From positions 2,976,001 to 3,040,000 of the forward strand of contig OY751485.1 of the NCBI GenBank assembly GCA_963565915.1: a DNA stretch of 64,000 nucleotides, written 5' to 3'. Numbering within the stretch: the stretch's first letter is position 1; every line of letters starts with the position of its first letter. This document shows positions 44,640-54,959 of the stretch, piece by piece. The notes under the pieces were generated by a model, which was not told where the DNA came from, did no database searches, and worked only from the letters and a program-made list of their open reading frames with translations. Position numbers and translations under genes: made by a program. The DNA comes from Entoloma clypeatum (taxonomy: Eukaryota > Basidiomycota > Agaricomycetes > Agaricales > Entolomataceae).

Positions 44640-45879
44640 CATCCACCCGTAAGTCCCTTGTTTTCTTTAGTAGTTATGAAGTAGTGTAGTGCATCATCTA
44701 AATAATAAGTCAATAAGCCCTTGAATGGGCGACTATAATACGAAAGAAAGCCCGAGGCGGCCAAGAGGCGACACACTCTGCCGCCGAAGTCGAGGCGCGT
44801 TTAGGGTGCGTCTTCATGCGTCGGCGTCTCCGGCGTATGTCACGCTAGGTCCATATAATATTCACGCACTCTAACGGAGTGATTATACTTTATTTTACGT
44901 TGTTTCCAATTCCCCGAACGATATCGAACTATGCTAACTATATGCCCCCTAGATTTGTCAACTAACTCAGCCTCAAGAACACGAGCCATCCCGTAAGCTA
45001 TCCGCGGATCGCCTTGTGTATTTTAATTCACTTTGATTTGGTAGGTTTATATAAACCGTGTTCGTCGGTTCCTTGATCTCGAGGCTGGGGGTGGATGGGG
45101 AGGAGGGGGAGGAGGGGGAAGAGGAGGAAGGTCAGTCCATCCAGATATTTCCTTCCACTTCTCTAATTCTTTGGCCAATCTGTAGACTTTATTGACGACC
45201 GCGTTCAACCCAACCGCCTACGGCGGTCTACGTCGCTAGTACTGATAACCGACTACCAGGCGGCCATTCCCTGCCTCGTCGCGATCTCGCTTCGGCCGTA
45301 CACAGCTCCTGAGTGGGACCCTTCAGACGAGGAGGATGAGGATGAGGAATACGATGGTGGGGAGTTCATGTATTAGCCACTCGACTCGGACATCGCAGCT
45401 GTCGAAATATCGCGAAGTCGAATGTGACAAAGCGTGACTCATCAGATTGGGAACGGACAATCATCATTCGTGCAACACACCATCATGGAGCACAAATATC
45501 ATGACAACAGGGCAGGAGGTCCGTGTTATTGTCGTTGTCAATGATTTTCGCTGAATCGCATCTGATTTTTAGACCATGGTGACGGAGACAGCAAGTCTCC
45601 CTTCTGCCGATCCGACCGATCTCAATGATCACTGACATCTTTAGCCTCTCGCTGCCTGTTTCCAGATGACTGCGGCGATGATCAGGGTGCCACTGGAATA
45701 TGGCCAGGGCAAGGTCACGGCTATGATGTAGGTGCATGTTGGATGAGCCAATTGCGTCCGAATCTCAGTGTCAAAATACAGGCCCATGTTCGAACTGGTC
45801 ATTGGATATCAACCAACCCTTCCACTTCCCAGGTAAGATCCTTCCCCGGCCTACTTTGATTCTGTAATTTGAGGTGTGC
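44640..45879. other. Non-coding interval with G-rich tract
   Basis: No gene recognised. A strongly G-rich plus-strand run at about 45083-45130 (ctgggggtggatggggagga then gggggaggagggggaag) could form a G-quadruplex. A palindromic gcctacggcggtctacgtcg lies near 45220. Confidence 0.35.
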
Positions 45880-45891
45880 CTGACAAGAAGG

Positions 45892-47100
45892 CCCACTATT
45901 ATTCGATGACTTTGTTCCCGCCGCGGCAGACCCGACCTCTACCGCCTTGCCCCTCTTAGAGGACCGTCATGGCAAGGATGATTTAACGGCGCTACCGCAG
46001 AACCTCGCAGCAGCAGACCCGACCCCCACCGCCTTGCCCCTCTGAGAGGACAGCGATCTGGAATATGTAGATGATCCTATGCTACACCACAACTGGCAGA
46101 CTTGGGCATCGTCCGAGCTCACATCCCATCTCGCCTCCGGAGGGCCATTTGGTGCCAATACACTGTCTTGACAAGGTTACGGCGACATGAACAACTACCC
46201 TAGTCCGAGTCCACTGACTTCTTCAATGCTCCAGGCCCCCCCGTCCCCCCGCCATCCCGGTGAGTCCAGCCTGATTTGTCAGATTTTCCGAGTCAATATT
46301 GATGATCGCGTTTCACCATAGTGTTTTACGCACCTGTTGTTCCGCAAGAATTTGTCTACCATACACGTGGAAGGAGGCTGCTGAGTTTCGATGCCGGGAC
46401 GCAACAACAGCCTGAGAGCGGGTGGAACGGTGGAGCAAACCGCACGCAACGTGCAAACCGTCGTCATCCGAAGCCATTCAAAATTACTCCTGGCAACGCT
46501 ACGACCAGCTCCTTGGCCATGGTAAGCCTGATTTTTCTTGAACATCAGACATCTGAGAGCACCTCATTCTCACAGATCGAAGCTCCTGCTGCCACTGAAA
46601 GCATGGAGAGCGCCACAACCTCAAAACCTCAAGCATGGCAGATGGGACGGCCGAAGGGCAGCACCAGCAACAAACAGCCTAAGCTCATAACCTATGCGCA
46701 ATTTGCCTGTGAGTGCAAACCGTCTGTCACTAAAACTTGTTTTGAATCGCTGCCTGCCGTCGCGGTGGTTCAGGTAGGTTTGTTCAACAGTACAGACAAT
46801 TCTTGGCTCCGTCCTCAGGTAAGTGGTCATCTTCCGTGAAAAAATCCAGACTTAAAGTTGCCCTGGGCAGTGGTGGACGATTATTTCATAACCACTGCCT
46901 ACATTACGAATGCACAGGCTGGGATCTTTAGCATCAAAGATTGGGAGCACACGATGGGGTGCACGTTGGACCTTCACCATTTGCACGGTCATGTGCTGAT
47001 TCAAGAGTTGCAAGCACTGTTCAGACAGTCAGAAATTTGGCCCATGACCCCCATGTTCAAGATGTCAATCCGCGCTGCCGTTTTGCAATCTGTATTGTGA
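45892..47100 (+). pseudogene. Decayed multi-exon hypothetical gene, part 1
   Basis: One plus-strand frame reads DDFVPAAADPTSTALPLLED, DLTALPQNLAAADPTPTALP, TGA (46043-46045), EDSDLEYVDDPMLHHNWQTW, TGA (46169-46171), QGYGDMNNYPSPSPLTSSML, then a donor GTGAGT at about 46260. Likely next exons: EFVYHTRGRRLLSFDAGTQQ (to GTAAGC at 46521) and WQMGRPKGSTSNKQPKLITY. A further block is DDYFITTAYITNAQAGIFSI, GCTLDLHHLHGHVLIQELQA. Both TGA codons fit CGA arginine. The internal ADPT(S/P)TALPL repeat is notable. The GRPKGSxxxK stretch looks like an AT-hook. Family and function are unknown. Confidence 0.45.
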
Positions 47101-47689
47101 GTGGGACCATATCTCAAGGCTATTTCCATCCCTGATACTTATTCAGAATAGCGATTCTGGAAATACTTCGAGCAGAGTGAATGTCGCTTGTTAGTGACGA
47201 CGACTGATGTTGATTTGGTTTGTTGTGGGAGGCGGTGCCAGCACCCTTCTTATAGTACGTACTAAGTATTGTCAATGAAACGCCTACGTTCGTGTCAGTG
47301 GAGTTTGAAATATGAACGCAACTTTGAACGACCATCGACGACCATGGATACCTCTCATCTGCACCGTGAACGCACTGCCTCGCACTTCAATGAAGCCCTG
47401 CAAAACGCGCTCCCTCGCCGACATAATGACGGTATGCACTGTCTGTTCTTGCACTTTGTTGGCCATGGTGTATGTATCTTTTTTCTCTTTTATCAATTGG
47501 CAAATGAACCAACATGCTCGTTTGTACAGGTTTCATGATATGCATTTTCCCATTGTCCCCAAATGTCAGTAGGCTTGGAAGCCCATTCCTTTCCCACAGG
47601 AATCGTAGAAATTCTTGGTGCGTCCCATGGTTGCCTTATCTTCAATTTGTCTGACCAACTCAAATCTTTTCACCCACAGGCAATATCCT

Positions 47690-48208
47690 GGTACGGCCTC
47701 TAATTCTGCCGGGTCTCTACAAGATCGTCGATCAGCCGTCAGAGCTCCAATTGTCGAATGCAACTTATGTTCTTGAACGCCAAGGCATTCCCTTGTGTTG
47801 GCGTCGGATGTGCGGAATCGATTCGGTGTCGGGGCGGAACCTTCGGCGAAAGTGAAAGGAGACCCAACCCATAGAACGTCGCCATCGTCGCACCCGCATG
47901 GCGTTTCCACCTCCTCAATGACAATATACCAAACAAGCGCCTCCTCCCTCTCTCCTCCCCCACAATCCATACCCCCCATCTCCTCCCTGACCACCGCCGC
48001 CATCGAGCCCCCACCGCACATCTTATTCTCCCCGTATACCTTCTACATCCCGGGAACGAGCACTGGATCGGCTCACCACGTCGCGGATTTTTTTCTGTAC
48101 GGACGCTAGCGTGTCAGAAGTGGATGATCTGAGCGAGGGGCGAGGGGAGGTGCTGTGCCGGCTCCGCTCAGACCAGCTGTCTACGACCAAATCCGCCTCG
48201 TCGGATTG
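47690..48208 (+). pseudogene. Decayed coding remnant, part 2
   Basis: The frame ILPGLYKIVDQPSELQLSNA, TYVLERQGIPLCWRRMCGID continues through three TGA codons (47853-47855, 47919-47921, 47988-47990) to RERALDRLTTSRIFFCTDAS, VSEVDDLSEGRGEVLCRLRS and a final TGA near 48208. Apart from those TGAs it has no stop for about 170 codons, and each fits CGA. It may be a 3' part of the gene at 45.9-47.1 kb or separate. No family recognised. Confidence 0.4.
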
Positions 48209-48447
48209 AGATCAGCTAAGTAGACATCAATGGGCTTGATCGTCGAGAGGCGCGCATTTGGACCAAGACTTGTTTTGGTAAGTTTTAGTCCACCGAGAAC
48301 GCACTTTTAAGCTAATATTTCTTCCCAATAGGCTTGTCATGTGCTTTGCAATAACAAGTCTTCTCAGCCAACTACACGAGATTGCCACAATAAATATCTA
48401 AATGTCACGCCAAATGCTGTACTTCGCCTAACTCGATTTCATTGCCC

Positions 48448-48795
48448 TCACCTATAATCGTCCTCTTGTGGAGCCACCATGCAGTAGTGCGCGTCAAACC
48501 GCCTGGCCGTCGTAACCCAAAGACACTTTCTGCACTGCATAAACATATTCCAGAAGAATTCTCTGGGAACCCCTGGGTTTTCCTCGAGGTCCATTTGCTT
48601 CATGACCAGCTCGTACGGCGCTGGTCCATCTTTTGGCTCTGTAGTTTGCTGGCCTGAGTTAAGCTGTGAGTAAGCAATCTTGTTGGTTTGGCATTGTCGA
48701 CTGACCGTAAGTCGAAAGTTGTCCACCTCCCACCATATCAATCCGGCGCATCTGGAAGGTACCCTCAAGGTTTCGTCTTCCGAGACTGTCATCAA
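48448..48795 (-). pseudogene. Small zinc-motif coding fragment
   Basis: Minus-strand frame containing DGPAPYELVMKQMDLEENPG, VPREFFWNMFMQCRKCLWVT and ARRFDAHYCMVAPQED. The C-x2-C-x(12)-H-x2-C spacing resembles short zinc-binding tails I associate with multi-copy Agaricomycete proteins. It lacks a clear start; upstream exons were not resolved. Confidence 0.35.
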
Positions 48796-49084
48796 GCCTA
48801 GAATTACTCACCTTCGTATCTGCACCGGCGCAAGCGACAACCCACAAAAAGCTTCCTTTCCCTATCGGAGTACAGCAAGCATTCAACGTAGCGCCGAGGC
48901 CTATCCTCCAGCAAACCGCACAGGCAGCAAGGCAAGCGGAAATGACGAGTCACTCGGTATGCCGCCCATTCTTCGTACCCCAGATTGCGCCTCCCCTCCC
49001 CCTGGGGCCTACATTAGCAACGTAAGTAACCCTCCGTGTTTCGATCTGCACAAACTCACCAGAACCAGACACGGATTTCTTGAT

Positions 49085-49303
49085 ATTCAGGATCCCAATG
49101 GGAGACTGCTGGGTACCAGTCTTCATGAGCCGCCCTCTCCTTCAGCAACTCCAGGCATTTTATTACAGAAACAAATGCGGCCTTTGTGGGAAGGATGCTA
49201 GACATTGAGCAGTGGAAGAGCTTGGGAAACAGGCTGGTTTGGTCGACGTTATCTGCGAGTGCCATCCTTTTAGCCCCAGCCCACCCATCTCCAACGTGAC
49301 GTA
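49085..49303 (+). pseudogene. Short decayed coding fragment
   Basis: The plus frame SQWETAGYQSS, TGA at about 49125, AALSFSNSRHFITETNAAFV, GRMLDIEQWKSLGNRLVWST ends at APAHPSPT with a TGA. It is preceded by a splice-acceptor-like ttgatattcag. The interrupting TGA again fits CGA. Unknown function. Confidence 0.3.
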
Positions 49304-49860
49304 AGTGATACTGAATAAAGGGTCCGAGTCCCTTAACCTTGTTTAAGGGTTTCAGTCCTTAATGTTTGGTCCCTTTAACTTTGTTAAAGGTCCATGACTG
49401 ATTTTGTGCGTTCCCAGGTAGCCCTGCGCATCGCAGTGTTACTTAAGGCTTTTTAAATTCTACTGTACCTTCATACGTCTCCCCCTCGCTTGGGCCTTCG
49501 ATATGAGCGCAAGCGGAACCGCGAAACGTCCCTTGGAAGACGATGCCCTTACGTTGGGCCCAAGAAAAAGGCCGTGCGGTTCTCAACTTGATTTTTTCAC
49601 CTTAAAACTCATTTTCTCTCTTAGATCGAAGACTGACCCATTCATTTACCATGGTCGACATTTCGGCCGTACAATTCACGCCTTCTGTCGCATTCAAACA
49701 CTTTTGGAGAAGGGGCTTATATGCGAGGATGCTCTATATGAGAACCCCAGCATGGTCCTATCTCCTGAGTAAGTTTGTTTCGCCGCGTCTGCTTTCACAA
49801 TTTCTCATCCCGTCTCTCAACTCAGAGAAGCACGAGAACATAAGGTGTATCGACAGCTCC

Positions 49861-49877
49861 TCGACATGATACCTTGT
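49861..49877. repeat. LINE target-site duplication, left
   Basis: tcgacatgataccttgt, identical to 54943-54959. In the split gene it encodes part of LLDMIPCL once. The LINE poly(A) tail, seen as a T run, begins at its right edge. Confidence 0.92.
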
Positions 49878-49968
49878 TTTTTTTTTTTTTTTTGGTCAAC
49901 AGTTTGTATAGCGGTATACTAAGGGTACAGTCCGCTTGACATAGAGTAAACTACATCGGTCCGAGGAC

Positions 49969-52900
49969 CTACGTACGCAAGAAGAACAAGCGGCGCAAAG
50001 CTCCGTCGAGCTGTTGAGTCCTCGCGCCAGGACGGGGGAGTTTGTTATAAACAAACGCGTTAGTATGCGCACCTGAATATTCGGGCGCGCGGTACAGGAG
50101 CACTCCAACCTTGTGAGGTTGGCCGTTAGCGGCGCTGGGGGGTGTCTGCGCCCTACCCCCCAAAGAAGCGCCTGTGCGGTTCTTATCCTTCGATCGCGTT
50201 CGCTTGCCAGAGGGGGCTGCACCCCTTTGAACCCAGCGCGCTACCACGCGACTACCGCCGACAGTTGTGTTGGGCGTTGGACGATCCCGGAAGGCAAATG
50301 CTCCTGGGTTATCCATGATAAATTTCCCGAAGACGTCCCAGGTGGGGGAGTTCCTCGAGAAGGTGGGCATGTCTGGTGGCCTGGTGGGGTGGTGCAGACA
50401 TTTGTAGAAAACGTGGGCGAAGTCCTCAACGGACCCCAGACCACAGTCACAACGTTCAACTTTGTCACCGATGTTGAACCTATGTCTGTAATGGCCAATT
50501 GGGGCGTGGCTGGTGAGGCCGCGGACCATTTGTGCCGTGAGGGATTGGGAGTGACCCACATCCTTAAGCCATGTGCCGCCCTTGAGATGGGACGGCTTCA
50601 TACGTTTGGCCCGAGCGTGGTCTTGGCGTCTGACGCACGATCTCGGGAATTGATAGTGTCTGCCAACATACTTGGGGGACTGATACAGATCGTTCCAGTC
50701 ACCGAGCATGTCGTCCGTGAATTGCTTCGTGTTGAAGTCAAGGGATCTGGCGGCCGACTCACCACACTCAATGCGAATCGAGGAGGCGAAGTCGTGCACT
50801 GCACGGTGGGGTTCGAATCCATGGTCCGAGGAATCGGGGACATGGTGAAAGATGACCTTGGAATTCAGGCCGGGTTCCTCAAACCAAGGAACCAGGTTAC
50901 TGATGATAGCAAGCGCAGTTGCCTGCGAGGAGTGGAGATCCGGGTCTGTGGCGCGCCGAATGGCGTTGACAGAGTCGGTGAAAATGTGGATTACTTCCAG
51001 TTGAGAGAGACCCCCAAGCAGACTGACCAGGTTCGAGAACCCATGTCCGATAGCTAAGGTTTCAGTGTCATCAGAGACTGCGAGGCCGCCGGCCGCCCAG
51101 TCTCTGTCGATGGAGTGCCCCTTGTGCCAGGTTTCCCAGGCTGCAACAGCTTGGTGGCCCGACGAAAGGGAGGGAACTGCCGCGTCAGTGACAATGACGG
51201 CGGCTTTGTTGGAGCAGATGTTGGCGTCAAACACCTTGTTAAGGGTGATGAGGCGCGCCTTTCTGGCTTCGGCACGGTCCTTAGCGGTCTTGCCGCGGAT
51301 AAGGGTGATGTCGTGAATTACGCGTTCAGGGAATCGGTCGAGGACGCGTTTCCCTGGTTCGTTGTAGTTATTAAAGGGCGATAGAGGGACAGTCACATTT
51401 GCACGGTATGCCCAGATATCAACGAGGGGGGATTTAAGGTTGTACATAAACTCCGGGGAGTACCACGGACGCTTGGAGGGGTCATCCTCGTCGCATACCA
51501 TGACGGTCATGTGTCTGGGTGCAAGGGAGTGCATGCGGACACGGTTTCTGCAGGAGAGCTTCTTGAGGTGCAAGTGCACCGGAGGCAGGCCAGCAAGTGC
51601 TTCGACCGCCCCTGTGGGGGTGGTACGGAAGGCTCCCAAGATCCATAACGCTGCGCGTCTTTGGACTTTGGAGATAGACTTGATGACACCCTTGTTGCGG
51701 GCGCCGTCGAAGTTCCAAAGATTAGCACCGTATAGCGCGATCGGCAAAATACACGATCGGTACAGGGTGCGTTTGTGTTTGGGAGTGAGTCCACGGACTG
51801 AGTTTCCCAGGGATAGTAAGGCTCCCGTTGCTGAGAAGGCCTTAGTGGCATACCGCTTCGCGTGCTCAGTAAAGAGTAGCTTGCGGTCGAAGAAGAAGCC
51901 CAAGTACCTCCAGAAGGTCTTGGGGACGAGAGGGGAGTCGCCGGTGAAGGGCGCAAATCCGAGGTCAACCGGGGGGTTATCGTCGCCATTCTTCCTGGAA
52001 AAATGGAACGCCTCCGATTTAGAGTGTTCAAGGACAAGCCCGAGGGCTGTGGTCAGCTCAAACAGACATTTGTATGCCTTTTTTAATTTGGCAAGGTTTT
52101 CCTTCCACGTCTCAGATTGGACTATGATAGTCCCGTCGTCGACGTAGGAAATGAGGCTAGCCTGCGATTGTTCGGCTTGAAATGCGTACATCAGCGGGGC
52201 GAGGTAGATGGACGATAGCACAGGGGAGAGGGCAGAGCCCTGACCTACGCCAATGTCAACAGAGAAAAGGTCTGAGAGGTCGTCCTCCCAGGCGTATTGA
52301 GTCTGTCTCCCTACTAGGTAATTTGAGAAGAAATCCACGACAGTGTCGGGGAACCCCATCCTATCTAGTATGAGCGATATAACCGAGTGGTTAAGGGAGG
52401 GAAAGTATTGGGCCAAGTCAATGGCGACAACGCTTGTCTTGAGTTTCCTCGCCCATCCTGCACGTATGAGGTGGGTAAGGAATTGTCCGGCGTCTTCGGT
52501 GGAGTTCTGACGAACCCCCCCGAATTGACCTGGGTGCAGTAGACCATGGCGGGCTAGTTCCCACTGGAGTCTGTTAGCGATAGCTTTCTCAAAGAGTTTG
52601 CCCAGGGTGTTTAGAAGCACGATGGGTCGAAAAGCTTTGGGAACGTCGTACGCCGGCTTATTTGGTTTAGGAATAATGACGGTCATTGAGATTTTGAAGG
52701 CGTCAGGCCAAAACCCCGCCGAGAGGCAGGCGTTCAGGATCCAGACGAACAGCTTCAGGATTTGTTTATGTGCGGTTAGGCACTTGAGGTGAGTCCACGT
52801 AAGATGGTCAGGACCTGGGGCTGACCGGCTCGAACAACCGGCCAGGGCCTGGAGGACCTCTTGCGAAGTGAATGGAACCCAAGCCCTTTTGGGCTGAGGT

Positions 52901-54195
52901 TCTAGAGTACTGCGCAGCCTGTCGGGATCGACAGGTCGTGCTTCGGCAGACTGGAAGGACTTGTGGAAGGCGTCACAGGTCTCAGCAGTAGTGGTACAGG
53001 TCTCGCCGTCAAAAATAATGGCCTCAGGAGAGGCGTTCTTTCGTGGGCCGACCCAGGAAGTAAGGTCCCAGGGACGTTTGTTTTTGTTGGAGACTTCGTC
53101 GATCTTCTTGTCAAAAAAGTTCCGCTTAGCAGTGCGTATGATTTTATGCATAACGCGCCAGTCTTGGTCTGTTTTACCCGAATTGGAATAGGTGCGCCAC
53201 CCTGCCTTGCAGTCCTTATCCCACCAGCCCTTCGACCGGAACGAGTTCCGGGGAGAGCGAGAGAATTCGGTCCACGCGGCCAGGACGAGCTCCTGAACCT
53301 TTTGTGTAATACTCGTGATGTCCTCCCTAGTGGCCGTGGCCGGAATAGGGATGGAGGAGATGGAATCCGTGAGTGCGGATAGGAAATGAGTTTCCTCTTC
53401 CGAGTCCGGTACTATACGGTAGCGTTCCTTTGCGTTAATGAGGGGGGATCTGAGGAGGGTGATGATCGAGCGGTGGTCCGACTCGTCAGGGCTCCCAAGT
53501 TTGATGATCGAGTCCTTGTCCGTGTTAGGGAGGAAGACCAGGTCGATGATGGATGGGGCATTGTTATTCTTAGGGAAGTGGGTAAACCCAGTCCTATGAT
53601 GAACAAGCCCATGAGCGAATGCGAAGTCCGAGAGGAGAGACGCATTATGGTTGTGGCGCGTCACTTCGGGGTCCCATAGCGGCGAGGGGCAATTAAAATC
53701 ACCACCTATGTACCGAATAGGAGGAAGGGATGTACCAAGGGTGGCAAGGATACGTATAGCAGTGCCCTGCGTATCCGAGTAGGCATTAATTAGGTTGATC
53801 TGTCCCTCAGGGACAGCCAACGTAAGAAGGTTGACATCTCGGTGACGAACGATGTCTGAACGAAGTTTAGGTTTCATAGCGGTGCGCCGCCTATGAACGT
53901 AAACTATGGCGCGGGGGCGAAGGTCCTCATCCAGGTTATCTGGATCAAGGACAGGCTCCGAGTGGTGGAGGCACATCCAGTCCGGGTGGTTCGGCGGACC
54001 CACAAGGGGCTCACCGTCCTTTCTCGTCATGGACGCGACATGTCGAATGGTAGCCCAGGGGGGCTCTTGTACGAAGATTATGTCGAGGTTATCTTTCTGA
54101 CTCTCTAACATAGTTGACAGGAGAACGCTCTTTCGGTAGACGTTCTGGGAGCGAATTCGCAAGCCCTCAAATTTATTCATAGTTGTACCTAACAT
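49969..54195 (-). CDS. LINE ORF2: AP endonuclease, reverse transcriptase, RNase H
   Basis: The 1408-codon frame is uninterrupted. N-terminal APE-type endonuclease: IRSQNVYRKSV, DIIFVQEPPW, NLINAYSDTQGTAIRIL, IGGDFNCPSPLWDPEVTRHN and SDHRSIITLLRS. RT: DAFKISMTVIIPKPNKPAYD, VPKAFRPIVLLNTLGKLFEK, VVAIDLAQYFPSLNHSVISL, GVGQGSALSPVLSSIYLAPL and LISYVDDGTIIVQSE (YVDD). RNase H: VIVTDAAVPSLSSGHQAVAA and VIHIFTDSVNAIRRATDPDL. The tail motif is CDCGLGSVEDFAHVFYKC. The ATG (54193-54195) overlaps the ORF1 stop in ATGTTAG, suggesting coupled re-initiation. It would nick target DNA and copy its own RNA. Confidence 0.95.
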   Translation of the reverse strand: MLGTTMNKFEGLRIRSQNVYRKSVLLSTMLESQKDNLDIIFVQEPPWATIRHVASMTRKDGEPLVGPPNHPDWMCLHHSEPVLDPDNLDEDLRPRAIVYVHRRRTAMKPKLRSDIVRHRDVNLLTLAVPEGQINLINAYSDTQGTAIRILATLGTSLPPIRYIGGDFNCPSPLWDPEVTRHNHNASLLSDFAFAHGLVHHRTGFTHFPKNNNAPSIIDLVFLPNTDKDSIIKLGSPDESDHRSIITLLRSPLINAKERYRIVPDSEEETHFLSALTDSISSIPIPATATREDITSITQKVQELVLAAWTEFSRSPRNSFRSKGWWDKDCKAGWRTYSNSGKTDQDWRVMHKIIRTAKRNFFDKKIDEVSNKNKRPWDLTSWVGPRKNASPEAIIFDGETCTTTAETCDAFHKSFQSAEARPVDPDRLRSTLEPQPKRAWVPFTSQEVLQALAGCSSRSAPGPDHLTWTHLKCLTAHKQILKLFVWILNACLSAGFWPDAFKISMTVIIPKPNKPAYDVPKAFRPIVLLNTLGKLFEKAIANRLQWELARHGLLHPGQFGGVRQNSTEDAGQFLTHLIRAGWARKLKTSVVAIDLAQYFPSLNHSVISLILDRMGFPDTVVDFFSNYLVGRQTQYAWEDDLSDLFSVDIGVGQGSALSPVLSSIYLAPLMYAFQAEQSQASLISYVDDGTIIVQSETWKENLAKLKKAYKCLFELTTALGLVLEHSKSEAFHFSRKNGDDNPPVDLGFAPFTGDSPLVPKTFWRYLGFFFDRKLLFTEHAKRYATKAFSATGALLSLGNSVRGLTPKHKRTLYRSCILPIALYGANLWNFDGARNKGVIKSISKVQRRAALWILGAFRTTPTGAVEALAGLPPVHLHLKKLSCRNRVRMHSLAPRHMTVMVCDEDDPSKRPWYSPEFMYNLKSPLVDIWAYRANVTVPLSPFNNYNEPGKRVLDRFPERVIHDITLIRGKTAKDRAEARKARLITLNKVFDANICSNKAAVIVTDAAVPSLSSGHQAVAAWETWHKGHSIDRDWAAGGLAVSDDTETLAIGHGFSNLVSLLGGLSQLEVIHIFTDSVNAIRRATDPDLHSSQATALAIISNLVPWFEEPGLNSKVIFHHVPDSSDHGFEPHRAVHDFASSIRIECGESAARSLDFNTKQFTDDMLGDWNDLYQSPKYVGRHYQFPRSCVRRQDHARAKRMKPSHLKGGTWLKDVGHSQSLTAQMVRGLTSHAPIGHYRHRFNIGDKVERCDCGLGSVEDFAHVFYKCLHHPTRPPDMPTFSRNSPTWDVFGKFIMDNPGAFAFRDRPTPNTTVGGSRVVARWVQRGAAPSGKRTRSKDKNRTGASLGGRAQTPPSAANGQPHKVGVLLYRAPEYSGAHTNAFVYNKLPRPGARTQQLDGALRRLFFLRT

Positions 54196-54942
54196 ATGAC
54201 TACGTTTGATTGAATGCGGCTATTGTCTCGGTCAGCTGGACGAGGCGAGGGGTTAGATTCAAAGAAGTGGGTGAAGTCCGCACTTACGTTTGCTTCTTGG
54301 TATCGGCGCCAGATCCAATCAGGGTTGAATCGGCTTTTCCAGTATTTGCATACGCGATCATCTGCGCGGTGGCTACCTTTGCAGTTGATGCAGCGACCTG
54401 CATGTTCGCAGTCCTTGCCATCGGGGGTGGGGAGGACTGGGGGGTTTGCCTTGGCGTTCCCGCGGCAGCAGGAGGCGAGGGCTCGATGGAATTCGACGGT
54501 GTGGGGTTCACCGCAGATGGGGCAGAGTTTGCTTTTGAGAGGGCAGATCCGAGCGTTGGACGGATGGCCGAATCGCCAGCAGCGGTTGCATTGAGGCACT
54601 CCAACGTGCTTCTCGGCGGGGTTCAGGACGAGTCGGTAAGGGCCATACATGAAGGCCTTTCCGGCTAAGTTCTTGAGAACAAGACCCCCTTTGGAGTCTT
54701 CGATGTCGAACCAGATGGTCCCGGTGCTAGACGACGGGGAATTTCTGGCGAGGCGGGGCTTCGAGTTCTCGTAGTAAGAGAACTCGCGGGCAAAGGGGGC
54801 GGACGCCATTATGTCGACGACCTGGCTCTCCGAGAGGGGAACGAGGCGGCCGGATTTCGGGTCGCGTTGTGGGGTGAGCCCGTAGTACGGGAAGTCGCAG
54901 ATTTTGAGACTCGATTTGGAGGTGGGTACCTCCACTCGAAGT
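54189..54942 (-). CDS. LINE ORF1 (5'-truncated), RNA-binding with zinc knuckles
   Basis: Within LINE sequence the frame begins ELRVEVPTSKSSLKICDFPY and lacks its own start. It contains SESQVVDIMASAPFAREFSY, a KNLAGKAFMYGPYRLVLNPA segment, and three Cys/His motifs: CNRCWRFGHPSNARIC, CPICGEPHTVEFH and CINCKGSHRADDRVC, as in Gag-like ORF1 of fungal LINEs. It ends in TAG at 54189-54191, overlapping the ORF2 start. A longer reading to about 55010 is chance fusion to antisense DNA of the split gene. Confidence 0.85.
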
Positions 54943-54959
54943 TCGACATGATACCTTGT
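54943..54959. repeat. LINE target-site duplication, right
   Basis: The same 17 bp as 49861-49877. The host frame resumes directly after it. Confidence 0.92.

Larger units (their letters stand above)
49878..54942 (-). mobile_element. Tad-like non-LTR retrotransposon (LINE), 5'-truncated in ORF1
   Basis: A minus-strand element of 5065 bp. The poly(A) tail appears as T at about 49877-49893, next to the 17-bp duplication. ORF1 (three zinc motifs) overlaps ORF2 (endonuclease, RT, RNase H, C-terminal zinc motif). The 5' end stops inside ORF1 at 54942: upstream in-frame codons to about 55017 are antisense of the host gene, not LINE. Domain set and two-ORF layout fit the fungal Tad clade. Intact ORF2, a clean tail and a perfect duplication show a young insertion. 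Confidence 0.92.

Noticed and set aside
50113..51057. Plus-strand 314-codon frame
   Set aside because: It is antisense to LINE ORF2, which has clear endonuclease, RT and RNase H motifs.
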